24,781 nt of DNA, taken from an uncultured Senegalimassilia sp. (lineage in GTDB: Bacteria; Actinomycetota; Coriobacteriia; Coriobacteriales; Eggerthellaceae). Shown here piece by piece: positions 15,207 through 21,794 of the stretch (the stretch's first letter is position 1; each line of letters starts with the position of its first letter). The notes under the pieces are model-generated. The model did not search any database. It was not told where the DNA came from and saw only the letters and a list, made by a program, of their open reading frames with translations. Location: the NCBI GenBank assembly GCA_934661765.1, contig CAKUJT010000030.1:1-24781 (forward strand), written 5' to 3'. A program made the translations under genes and the position numbers.

Positions 15207-17801
15207 ATGGGAATCTGCATTGCCCTTGCCGGCAACCCGAACTGCGGCAAGACGACGATGTTCAACGACCTGACGGGCGCCAACCAATACGTTGGCAACT
15301 GGCCGGGCGTCACCGTCGAGAAGAAGGAGGGCAAGTACACGCGCGACAAGGACGTGACCATCACGGACTTGCCGGGCATCTACTCGCTGTCCCCGTATTC
15401 GCCCGAGGAGATCGTCGCGCGCGATTATCTGCTCGAAGGCGGCCCCGACGCCGTCATCAACCTGGTCGACGCCACCAATCTTGAGCGCAACCTGTATCTG
15501 ACCAGCCAGATCCTTAACCTGGGCATCCCGGTCGTGATCGCGCTGAACATGATGGACCTGGTGGAGAAGAACGGCGACAAGATCGATGTAGACGGCTTGT
15601 CCCGCGAGCTGGGCTGCCCCATCGTCCCCACCTCGGCGCTGAAGGGCCGTGGCATGGAGGACGTCGTCAAGGCCGCCATCGATGCCGCTCGCGCCAAGAA
15701 GGTCCCCGCGTCGCAGATGACCTTCGACGCCGCCGTCGAGGAGGCGCTCGTCAAGATCGAGGGCGTGCTTGGCGATAAGGTGGCCCCCAACGCGGCTCGT
15801 TGGTACGCCATCAAGCTGTTCGAGGCCGAGGACAAGACCATCGCCGACCTCAAGCTTCCGCAGGCGGACCTCGATGCCATCTCCGCCATCCGCACCTCCA
15901 TCGAGGACAAGCTCGATGACGATGCCGAGTCCATCATCACCGCTGAGCGTTACGACGCCATCAGCCATGTCGTCGATAAGACCGTCAAGCGCACGCGCAC
16001 GGGCCTGACCACCTCGCAGAAGATTGACCGCGTGGTCACCAACCGTTGGCTGGGCCTGCCCATCTTCATCGTCATCATGTTCTTCGTGTACTGGCTGGCG
16101 GTCTCCGTCGGCGGCGGCGTGGTGACCGACTGGGCCAACGACGGCATCTCCGGCGACGGCTGGCTCTACACCGGCAACGCTGCGTTCGACGAGGCCACTG
16201 AGGAATATGAGGATGCTCACTCCCAGGTTGTGGCCTATGTCGAGAACATCCTGGGCGAGGACGAGGAGTCCGAGCTGCCTTCCGACGAATCGCAGGAGGT
16301 GCTCGACGCCTTGGCCGCCGAGGAGCCCGAGGCGCCTGAAGACGGCGCCGATGAGGACGCCATGGCCGAATACGAGGACGCCCTGGCCGAATACGAAGAG
16401 GCTCAGGCCGTCATCGCGGACTTCGATGAGCAGGCGCAATCCTCGCATGCCGTGGCCACCATGGAGGTAGAGGACGAGGACGGCAACGTGGAGGAGCAAA
16501 CCATCACGTTCGCCGATTACCAGAAGGCCCTTGAGGTGGAAGAGCCCGATCCGTCCGACGGCACGTGGGGCCTGTGGATCCCGGGTCTGGGCGCCATCAT
16601 CGCCGACGCCATGGAAGCGGCCGATGTCGCGCCGTGGCTGCAGTCCCTCGTCAACGACGGCATCGTCTCCGGCGTCGGCGCCGTCATCGGCTTCATCCCG
16701 CAGATGGTCATCCTGTTCCTGCTGCTGGGCATCCTGGAGCTGTGCGGCTACATGTCCCGCGTCGCGTTCATCATGGACCGCATCTTCCGCAAGTTCGGCC
16801 TGTCCGGCAAATCGTTCATCCCGATGCTCATCGCTTCCGGCTGCGGCGTGCCCGCCGTCATGTCCACCAAGACCATTGAAAACGAGATGGACCGCCGCAT
16901 GACCATCATGACCACCACGATGATCCCGTGCGGTGCCAAGATGCCCATCATCGCGCTCGTGTTCGGTGCGCTGGCATCCGGCGACTCGTCGGCAACGTGG
17001 TACGTGGCCCCCATGTTCTACTTCCTGGGCGTCATCGCCATCATCCTGTCCGGCATCATGCTGAAGAAGACCAAGCTGTTCGCCGGCGAGGCAACCCCGT
17101 TCGTCATGGAGCTGCCCGAGTACCATATGCCCACGGTGAAGTCCATCCTGCTGTCCATGTGGGAGCGCGTGAAGGGCTACATCATCAAGGCTGGTACCAT
17201 CATCTTCCTGTCCACCATCGTCATCTGGTTCCTCATGAACTTCGGCGATGCTGGCGAGGGCTTCGGCTTGCTCGACCCCGATGCGCCCGACTACATGGAG
17301 CATAGCCTCATGGCCGGCCTGGGCAACCTGCTTGCCTGGATCTTCGCCCCGCTGGGCTTCGATAACTGGCAGGCCACGGCGACCGCCGTCACCGGCTTGG
17401 TGGCCAAGGAGAACGTCGTCGCCACCGTGGGCATCATCACGCAGCTGGCCGATTACGGCGAGGCTGACCCGCAGCTGTGGTTCGGCTTCCTGCAGATGCT
17501 CGGCGGTTCCACCGCTGCCGTCGTCGCCTTCTGCGCGTTCAACCTGCTGTGCGCTCCGTGCTTCGCTGCCATGGGCACCATCCGCCAGCAGCAGAACTCC
17601 CCGAAGTGGTTCTGGATCACCATCGGCTACCTGTGCGGCTTCGCCTGGTGCGTGGGCACCATGCTCTACCAGTTCGTCGGCCTTGCGACCGGCGAGGTCG
17701 AGTTCAACGTGTTCACCGTGGTGGCCATCGTCATCGCAGCCGCCATGCTGTTCCAGATCTTCCGCCCCATGCCCAAGCGTGAGGAGAAGCAGGAGAAGTA
17801 G
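15207..17801 (+). CDS. feoB: Ferrous iron transporter FeoB with an acidic external loop
   Basis: An 864-residue inner-membrane Fe(II) transporter. The G domain has G1 GNPNCGKTT (9-17), G3 DLPG (54-57) and G4 NMMD (114-117). A helical spacer domain follows to about residue 270. The first membrane helix (about 283-304) is followed by an unusual segment at about 328-452 with roughly 45 Asp/Glu and one Lys, then the Gate region (VSGVGAVIGFIPQMVILFLL) and the conserved GCGVPAVMSTKT. The C-terminal half has the second Gate and remaining helices. FeoB proteins are usually about 700-770 residues, and the acidic insert accounts for the excess. The insert falls in the first loop outside the membrane. 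AGAAAGG precedes the ATG. Confidence 0.95.
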   Translation: MGICIALAGNPNCGKTTMFNDLTGANQYVGNWPGVTVEKKEGKYTRDKDVTITDLPGIYSLSPYSPEEIVARDYLLEGGPDAVINLVDATNLERNLYLTSQILNLGIPVVIALNMMDLVEKNGDKIDVDGLSRELGCPIVPTSALKGRGMEDVVKAAIDAARAKKVPASQMTFDAAVEEALVKIEGVLGDKVAPNAARWYAIKLFEAEDKTIADLKLPQADLDAISAIRTSIEDKLDDDAESIITAERYDAISHVVDKTVKRTRTGLTTSQKIDRVVTNRWLGLPIFIVIMFFVYWLAVSVGGGVVTDWANDGISGDGWLYTGNAAFDEATEEYEDAHSQVVAYVENILGEDEESELPSDESQEVLDALAAEEPEAPEDGADEDAMAEYEDALAEYEEAQAVIADFDEQAQSSHAVATMEVEDEDGNVEEQTITFADYQKALEVEEPDPSDGTWGLWIPGLGAIIADAMEAADVAPWLQSLVNDGIVSGVGAVIGFIPQMVILFLLLGILELCGYMSRVAFIMDRIFRKFGLSGKSFIPMLIASGCGVPAVMSTKTIENEMDRRMTIMTTTMIPCGAKMPIIALVFGALASGDSSATWYVAPMFYFLGVIAIILSGIMLKKTKLFAGEATPFVMELPEYHMPTVKSILLSMWERVKGYIIKAGTIIFLSTIVIWFLMNFGDAGEGFGLLDPDAPDYMEHSLMAGLGNLLAWIFAPLGFDNWQATATAVTGLVAKENVVATVGIITQLADYGEADPQLWFGFLQMLGGSTAAVVAFCAFNLLCAPCFAAMGTIRQQQNSPKWFWITIGYLCGFAWCVGTMLYQFVGLATGEVEFNVFTVVAIVIAAAMLFQIFRPMPKREEKQEK

Positions 17802-17880
17802 CGCTGCGCCCATCTTGCAAGACCGGTATCGGGCCAGAAAACCATCGATGACGGTTTTGCGAAGACGTGAGCTGCTTTAA

Positions 17881-17910
17881 GCGGGACGCCGCCTTCGGGT
17901 GGCGTCCCGC
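17881..17910 (+). terminator. Hairpin after feoB
   Basis: Ten-base arms GCGGGACGCC (17881-17890) and GGCGTCCCGC (17901-17910). The tail TGTCGTTCGT is only weakly T-rich, so read-through into the small downstream gene is likely. Confidence 0.55.
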
Positions 17911-17992
17911 TGTCGTTCGTAGTATTATCCAAGGGAAACATTTCATATGCGCGCCGTCCGCGGCGCGCGCAGCGTGGGAAAGGAGTCGGACC

Positions 17993-18211
17993 ATGATCTT
18001 GGGCTTGGAGTTCAACCTGTCGACTGCGGTGGTCCTGCTGATCGTGACGGCTTGGGCGGTGTGGGCCGTGCACCGTCTGTGGAGCCGCGGCATGTGCGAT
18101 TGCCATGCCGACAGCCCGCGCGGCTGCTCGGGCAGCTGCGGCGGGTGCACGGGGTGCAGCGCCGCGGCGCGCATGGCCGCCGACATGGGCAAGGCCGTGC
18201 CCGGCAGATAG
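17993..18211 (+). CDS. FeoB-associated Cys-rich membrane protein
   Basis: A 72-residue protein with one membrane helix (about residues 10-28, AVVLLIVTAWAVWAVHRLW) and a cytoplasmic tail holding six cysteines in C-D-C and C-x3-C-x2-C-x2-C spacing. This is the layout of the FeoB-associated Cys-rich family, which often follows feoB in Gram-positive and anaerobic bacteria and may bind iron or a cluster. The ATG at 17993 follows AAAGGAG closely. The frame is open upstream to 17867, but that part overlaps the post-feoB hairpin and a GC-rich palindrome and has no ribosome site. The function is unproven; a FeoC-like regulatory role is one proposal for the family. Confidence 0.8.
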   Translation: MILGLEFNLSTAVVLLIVTAWAVWAVHRLWSRGMCDCHADSPRGCSGSCGGCTGCSAAARMAADMGKAVPGR

Positions 18212-18255
18212 GCGAATCGCGGGCGCGTCCGCGGTTTCGAAGGTGCAGCTAAGGG

Positions 18256-18283
18256 AAAGGGTCGGTTTGGTGCCGGCCCTTTT
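18256..18283 (+). terminator. Terminator of the feo cluster
   Basis: AAAGGGTCGG (18256-18265) pairs with CCGGCCCTTT (18273-18282), with one G-T pair and a seven-base loop, running into T residues. Confidence 0.6.
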
Positions 18284-18533
18284 GCGTGCATGGCGGTCTT
18301 TTGGTCGGGAAGAGCTGGGCATGTGGCGCAGCCATCCCTGCGCTATGAGGGCCGAGACATGCGGCGCAGCCGTCCCTCGATATCCGAGCGGCAGGGGAGG
18401 TTCGCTTGAGAAGCGTTCAAATGGGTTTGGGGGTCAACCGGCAACGGGAAGCCCGTCGCACCCGTGCCGAACGCGAACGAAGCGCCCCCGGGGGCTCGCG
18501 CATCAACCGCGAGATGCAAAGATCGCTTAGGAA
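18284..18533. other. Noncoding stretch after the feo cluster
   Basis: No gene is supported here. It contains a short direct repeat (18320-18339 and 18358-18377), a perfect palindrome GCCCCCGGGGGC (18484-18495) and an adjoining hairpin CTCGCG/CGCGAG (18495-18513). It leads into the AT-rich promoter of the candidate small RNA. Confidence 0.4.
18320..18377 (+). repeat. Pair of 20-base near-identical direct repeats
   Basis: CATGTGGCGCAGCCATCCCT (18320-18339) recurs at 18358-18377 with two transitions, 38 bases apart start to start. This looks like a small local duplication; there are only two copies. Confidence 0.5.
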
Positions 18534-18581
18534 AACTTTTCTCAAAAAGTTATTGACGGTTTACTAAAGTTACCCTATACT
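18534..18581 (+). promoter_or_regulatory. Strong promoter with adjoining inverted repeat
   Basis: TTGACG (18553-18558), a 17-base spacer and TATACT (18576-18581) form a near-consensus promoter. AACTTTT (18534-18540) and AAAAGTT (18545-18551) form a perfect inverted repeat just before the -35 box. AAAGTTACCC (18566-18575) in the spacer matches the motif at the feo promoter. The start of transcription should be near 18588. Confidence 0.7.
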
Positions 18582-18587
18582 GACAAA

Positions 18588-18745
18588 TGTCGATGGCAAG
18601 CGTTCCCCCCTTCGCTGAAGCCATCAGACTCCTCTCTTTCTTTGCTGACCCGGCGTCGAGGCTCTTCTCGTCTGGCCCCGTCGCATCAGCAGGCCGACGA
18701 GGGTTCCATACCCCCCCTCTCCACCCTCGTCGGCCACATTTCCCT
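18588..18745 (+). ncRNA. Candidate C-rich small RNA or attenuated leader
   Basis: A transcript from the strong promoter at 18553-18581 would run about 158 bases to a terminator. Its parts are a 5' hairpin (GATGGC 18592-18597 with GCCATC 18620-18625, and AGCG with CGCT inside) whose loop is TTCCCCCCTT; a pyrimidine-rich single-stranded stretch CTCCTCTCTTTCTTT near 18629; a branched element closed by TGCTGA (18643-18648) and TCAGCA (18686-18691); and a terminator with perfect 13-base arms GGCCGACGAGGGT (18692-18704) and ACCCTCGTCGGCC (18723-18735) with seven C residues in its loop. C-rich loops are typical of Gram-positive small RNAs that pair with Shine-Dalgarno sequences, such as RsaE and FsrA. 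No coding frame with a ribosome site is present. The alternative is a transcription-attenuating leader of the downstream regulator gene. Confidence 0.55.
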
Positions 18746-18792
18746 TTTCGAGTTTCCCCCGTGAATCCGCAAGCCGTTTGAGCAGCCAGAAT

Positions 18793-18810
18793 GCGCAGCT
18801 GTGCGCTTTT
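18793..18810 (+). terminator. Second small terminator before the DtxR-like gene
   Basis: GCGCA (18793-18797), loop GCTG, TGCGC (18802-18806), then TTTT. It further separates the small-RNA transcript from the regulator gene. Confidence 0.45.
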
Positions 18811-18831
18811 CGGCGTTATGCTGTCGCCCTG

Positions 18832-18840
18832 TGGTACTAT
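18832..18840 (+). promoter_or_regulatory. Extended -10 promoter of the DtxR-like gene
   Basis: TGGTACTAT, a TGN extension plus TACTAT, 26 bases before the start codon. The -35 region is weak, as expected for an extended -10 promoter. Confidence 0.5.
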
Positions 18841-18866
18841 GGGAGTAACTATGAAAGGAGGGCCCA

Positions 18867-19247
18867 ATGGAGAAGATGTCCAAATCGCACGAGGATTACC
18901 TTGAGGCCATCGTAATGCTTGGGGGCACCACGGAGGTGTCCGTCCGATCTGTCGACATCGCCAACAAAATGGGCGTTTCCAAGGCTTCCGTGAACAAGGC
19001 GGTCACCGCGCTGAAGGAGAAGGCGCTTGCCGAGCAGCCGTATTATGGCGACGTCACCCTTACCGAGGCTGGTTTCGCCTACGGCACCGCCATCTACGAG
19101 CGTCACTGCATGCTCTCGAAGTTCCTGCACAAGGAGCTGGGCATTCCCGCCGATGTTGCCGAGAACGAAGCCTGCCTTATGGAGCACGCCATCAGCGACG
19201 ACTCGTTCGAGAAATGGAGAGCTTATATTAAAAAGCTCGACCTCTAA
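18867..19247 (+). CDS. DtxR/MntR-family metal-dependent transcriptional regulator
   Basis: A 126-residue metal-sensing repressor: N-terminal winged helix (about 8-65, with VDIANKMGVSKASVNKAVTA) and the metal-binding dimerisation domain (about 70-123). Candidate ligands mix two subfamilies. SHEDYLEAI has D10 and E13 at the positions of MntR D8 and E11, while EACLMEH (C103, E106, H107) matches the cysteine-containing site of DtxR/IdeR. H80 fits the shared histidine. The C-terminal SH3-like domain of long DtxR proteins is absent. GAAAGGAGGG is a strong ribosome site. Being next to the feo cluster and the candidate small RNA, it is most likely an iron-responsive regulator of them, which is inference. 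Manganese sensing is the alternative. Confidence 0.88.
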   Translation: MEKMSKSHEDYLEAIVMLGGTTEVSVRSVDIANKMGVSKASVNKAVTALKEKALAEQPYYGDVTLTEAGFAYGTAIYERHCMLSKFLHKELGIPADVAENEACLMEHAISDDSFEKWRAYIKKLDL

Positions 19248-19289
19248 AGGCGCGAAGGCGTCCATCGCTGAAGCTAAACCGCATGCCAG

Positions 19290-19322
19290 CCGCCCGTTTC
19301 CACCTTGGAGACGGGCGGTTTT
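19290..19322 (+). terminator. Terminator of the DtxR-like gene
   Basis: CCGCCCGT (19290-19297) and ACGGGCGG (19311-19318) form the stem, followed by TTTT. Confidence 0.75.
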
Positions 19323-19358
19323 CCGTCTTGGGCGCCGGCCGCGCGGCGTCGCTCGATG

Positions 19359-19367
19359 TGCTATCCT
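19359..19367 (+). promoter_or_regulatory. Extended -10 promoter of the division-protein gene
   Basis: TGCTATCCT, a TGN extension plus TATCCT, about 66 bases before the start codon and after the preceding terminator. Confidence 0.4.
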
Positions 19368-19432
19368 ACCGAATGCTTCTTGCATCAAATCACACACTTA
19401 ATCGAACCACATGCGCTAAGGGGCGGTCATCC

Positions 19433-20419
19433 ATGTCACGGCAAGCTCATATCCTCTCGTTCGACGACGTCAAGCGAGGCGGTACCCGTTACCCAGAAAA
19501 CCAGCATCGCGACCGGGCGGAGCGTTCGCAGGCGGGTCGTGCCCGCGCGGGCCAGCGCCCCTCGCAGGCCCCGCGCCGTCAAAGCTCGCCGTTGCTGTCC
19601 TATCTTTCCGAGGACGCGTTCGCTCAGCCGTATTCCGAAGAGGAAGCCTCCCGGCATCCCGCGCAGCAGCGTCGTGGCGCCTCCCGTGCCGCCCGTAAGC
19701 GCGGCGAAGCCGTTGCCGCGCCGCGCCGTTCCTCTCGCGTTTCCGCGCAAGAGCGCGATGAGCGCGCCCAGGAGCCGCAAGGAGGCCAGATCACGGCCGC
19801 CGATCGCCGTCGCGCCAAGGCGAAGGCCCGCGCCAAGGCCAAGGCCGGCCGTGCGTTCGAGAAGCAGTTCGGTGGGCAAGCGCCGGAGAGCGACGATTCC
19901 CCGCGCGCAGCCGTGTACAAAGGGCAGATGGGCGCAAGCCAGCGCCGCGCCCAGCGCATGCAGGCCGATGAGGCCGCGCCGTCGCGCAACCGTCGCCGTG
20001 CGCGTTTCTCCAAAGAGGCCCTTGCGAACGCCATGGGCTCCCGCACGTTCATGATCGGGGCCGCGGTGGCGGCGTGCCTGGTCCTGTCAACGGTGTTCCT
20101 GTATCCCACCGCGCAGCGCTACTATTGCAGCGTGCGCGACCACGACAAGCTGGTCATCGAATACGATGCGCTCGTCGATCGCAACCAGGAGCTGCAATCC
20201 GACGTCGATTCCCTGCAAACGGACGCCGGCGTCGAGCAGCGTGCCCACGAGCAGCTCGGCTGGGTGAAGAAGGGCGAGGAATCCGCCAACGTGCGCGGTT
20301 TGAACCTGGAGGAAACCCAGCAGGGATCCAATATCACGCCCAACATCTCCTCCGATAGCGTGCAGGCGCCCGATACGTGGTACTCGCCGCTGCTCGATCT
20401 GGTGTTCGGCTACAAATAA
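19433..20419 (+). CDS. DivIC/FtsB-like septum formation protein with long basic N-terminus
   Basis: A 328-residue single-pass membrane protein. Residues 1 to about 200 are low-complexity and rich in Arg, Ala, Gln and Ser (for example RRRAKAKARAKAKAGRAFEK) and should be cytoplasmic. A membrane helix (about 206-226, FMIGAAVAACLVLSTVFLYP) is followed by a short coiled coil (about 232-270, DKLVIEYDALVDRNQELQSD) and the EQRAHEQLGWVKKGE segment typical of DivIC/FtsB proteins of the divisome. The ATG at 19433 has AAGGGG upstream; the frame is open to 19283, but that part crosses the preceding terminator. It precedes the Ppx/GppA gene by 18 bases, an order (division initiator then ppx) known from actinobacteria. 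The long arginine-rich tail is the odd feature. Confidence 0.8.
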   Translation: MSRQAHILSFDDVKRGGTRYPENQHRDRAERSQAGRARAGQRPSQAPRRQSSPLLSYLSEDAFAQPYSEEEASRHPAQQRRGASRAARKRGEAVAAPRRSSRVSAQERDERAQEPQGGQITAADRRRAKAKARAKAKAGRAFEKQFGGQAPESDDSPRAAVYKGQMGASQRRAQRMQADEAAPSRNRRRARFSKEALANAMGSRTFMIGAAVAACLVLSTVFLYPTAQRYYCSVRDHDKLVIEYDALVDRNQELQSDVDSLQTDAGVEQRAHEQLGWVKKGEESANVRGLNLEETQQGSNITPNISSDSVQAPDTWYSPLLDLVFGYK

Positions 20420-20437
20420 GCAGGCAAGGGGGTTGCC

Positions 20438-21409
20438 ATGACCGAAAGCCGCACGCAAGGATTTGCCGCGGGGCGCTATGCCGCCATCGACATAGGAACG
20501 GTCACGTGCCGTATGCTCGTGGCCGATGTCGATGCCGCGGGCGCCATCCATGAGGTCGATCGCGAATACGCCATCACCAATCTCGGCGAAGGGGTCGATG
20601 CCTCCGGCATGCTCGCACCTGCTGCAATCGATCGCACCGTTGAAACGGTGGGGCGGTATTGCGCCGTGCGCGACGGCCTTGCCGCCGAAGGAGTCCCCAT
20701 CGCCAAGACCATCGCGGTAGCCACCTCGGCATCGCGCGATGCGGGGAACTCCGACGAGTTCGTGCGGCGTTTGGCGGATTCGGGCGTCGTCCTCTCAGTC
20801 ATCCCCGGTTGGAAGGAAGCGGGGCTGTCGTTCTCGGGTGCATCGTGCGATTTCCCCGGTCAGGACCTTATGGTGGTGGATATCGGCGGCGGCTCCACCG
20901 AGATGGTGGTAGGCCGTGCGGGCCAAGCGCCGGCGTGGGCGCACTCGTTCGATATCGGATGCCGTCGCGTTACCGAGAAGTTCATCCGCACCGATCCTCC
21001 CGCACCCGCCGAGCTTGAAGCAGCGCGCGAATGGGTGGCGCAGCAGCTTGCCGGGCGTCTCGGGGAAGCCGAGAAGGCCGGCGTGGCGCCTGAGCGTCTG
21101 GTGGCGGTCGCGGGCACTGCTACCACGGTGGTCGCGGTGCGCGACCATATGCGCGTGTACGATTCGACGAAGGTGCATAAGGCGCACGTGACGCGCCAGC
21201 AGCTCGATCGGCAGTACTCGGAGCTGGCTGCCATGCCCCTGGAGCAGCGTAGCCAGGTCGTGGGCCTGGACCCCGGCAGAGCGCCGGTCATCGTGGCAGG
21301 CTTGGTCATCATGCAGGCGGTCATGGACGCCGTCGGCGTGGACGGGTTCACCGTCAGCGAGACGGACATCCTGCACGGCATCATCTTGGACGCGGCCAAG
21401 CTCGGATAG
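20438..21409 (+). CDS. Ppx/GppA-family phosphatase (exopolyphosphatase-like)
   Basis: A 323-residue cytoplasmic ASKHA-fold phosphatase acting on polyphosphate or pppGpp. The first phosphate loop is AAIDIGTVTCRMLVAD (15-30) and the second is VVDIGGGSTEMVVG (146-159). SVIPGWKEAGLSF (about 120-132) is where most family members have ISGxEEARL, so one acidic residue and the arginine are replaced. The third motif AVAGTATTVVAV lies near residue 225. It lacks the C-terminal HD-like domain of long Ppx proteins, as is usual for short actinobacterial forms. AAGGGGG precedes the ATG. It is probably co-transcribed with the division protein upstream. Confidence 0.88.
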   Translation: MTESRTQGFAAGRYAAIDIGTVTCRMLVADVDAAGAIHEVDREYAITNLGEGVDASGMLAPAAIDRTVETVGRYCAVRDGLAAEGVPIAKTIAVATSASRDAGNSDEFVRRLADSGVVLSVIPGWKEAGLSFSGASCDFPGQDLMVVDIGGGSTEMVVGRAGQAPAWAHSFDIGCRRVTEKFIRTDPPAPAELEAAREWVAQQLAGRLGEAEKAGVAPERLVAVAGTATTVVAVRDHMRVYDSTKVHKAHVTRQQLDRQYSELAAMPLEQRSQVVGLDPGRAPVIVAGLVIMQAVMDAVGVDGFTVSETDILHGIILDAAKLG

Positions 21410-21490
21410 GTCCGCCTTCCAAGCGATACGGTGCGGGTAGGCGCTTTGCGGGCGGTCCCGCGGCTTATACCGGACGTGCGTGAACATGCA

Positions 21491-21525
21491 AAAACGGCCC
21501 GGATCGGTGAACCGATCCGGGCCGT
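21491..21525 (-). terminator. Terminator of tRNA-Leu
   Basis: Perfect 15-base arms (21494-21508 and 21511-21525, beginning ACGGCCCGGATCGGT) are followed on the minus strand by TTTT. It sits just past the tRNA 3' end and probably also stops the convergent Ppx/GppA transcript. Confidence 0.8.
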
Positions 21526-21538
21526 TGCCGTGTTCGCA

Positions 21539-21623
21539 TGGTAGGAGCGGTGGGATTCGAACCCACAAGCCTTGCGGCGGCGGATTTTAAGTCCGCTGCG
21601 TATGCCGATTCCGCCACGCTCCC
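21539..21623 (-). tRNA. tRNA-Leu (anticodon UAA)
   Basis: An 85-base tRNA with encoded CCA. The acceptor stem GGGAGCG pairs with CGCTCCT, the anticodon arm reads GCGGACT-TAA-AATCCGC, a long variable arm (class II) follows, and the T arm has GTGGGTTCGAATCCCAC. The anticodon TAA decodes UUA. Confidence 0.95.
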
Positions 21624-21640
21624 GTGTTAGCGCGCCCACC

Positions 21641-21649
21641 ATCATATCA
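21641..21649 (-). promoter_or_regulatory. Extended -10 promoter of tRNA-Leu
   Basis: On the minus strand the sequence is TGATATGAT (TGN plus TATGAT), 18 bases before the tRNA 5' end. No clear -35 box is seen. Confidence 0.45.
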
Positions 21650-21746
21650 GAAAAAGCCGCGAGGACGTCTTGGCGGCGGTCAATTTGAAGTTCCTCGGCT
21701 GATTGCGCCGCTTGTCCGGAGGGGCGCGTGAGCGCAAAGGCGCTTG

Positions 21747-21755
21747 TGGTACCAT
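21747..21755 (+). promoter_or_regulatory. Extended -10 promoter of the polyprenyl synthase gene
   Basis: TGGTACCAT, nearly the same as the element before the DtxR-like gene, 39 bases before the start codon. Confidence 0.45.
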
Positions 21756-21794
21756 GACATGAAGCATGCAAGCGATTCGAATCAAGAAAGCGCT

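Noticed and set aside
15114..17813. Long minus-strand open frame (899 codons) opposite feoB
   Set aside because: It mirrors the codon pattern of the well-supported feoB gene, has a His/Asp/Gly-rich composition typical of antisense frames in GC-rich DNA, and has no family resemblance.
18320..18377. Possible CRISPR-like repeats
   Set aside because: Only two imperfect copies exist and no cas genes are nearby; no CRISPR array is present in the window.
18587..18781. Small open frame inside the candidate small RNA
   Set aside because: It has no Shine-Dalgarno sequence and runs through the terminator hairpin; the structured RNA explains the region better.
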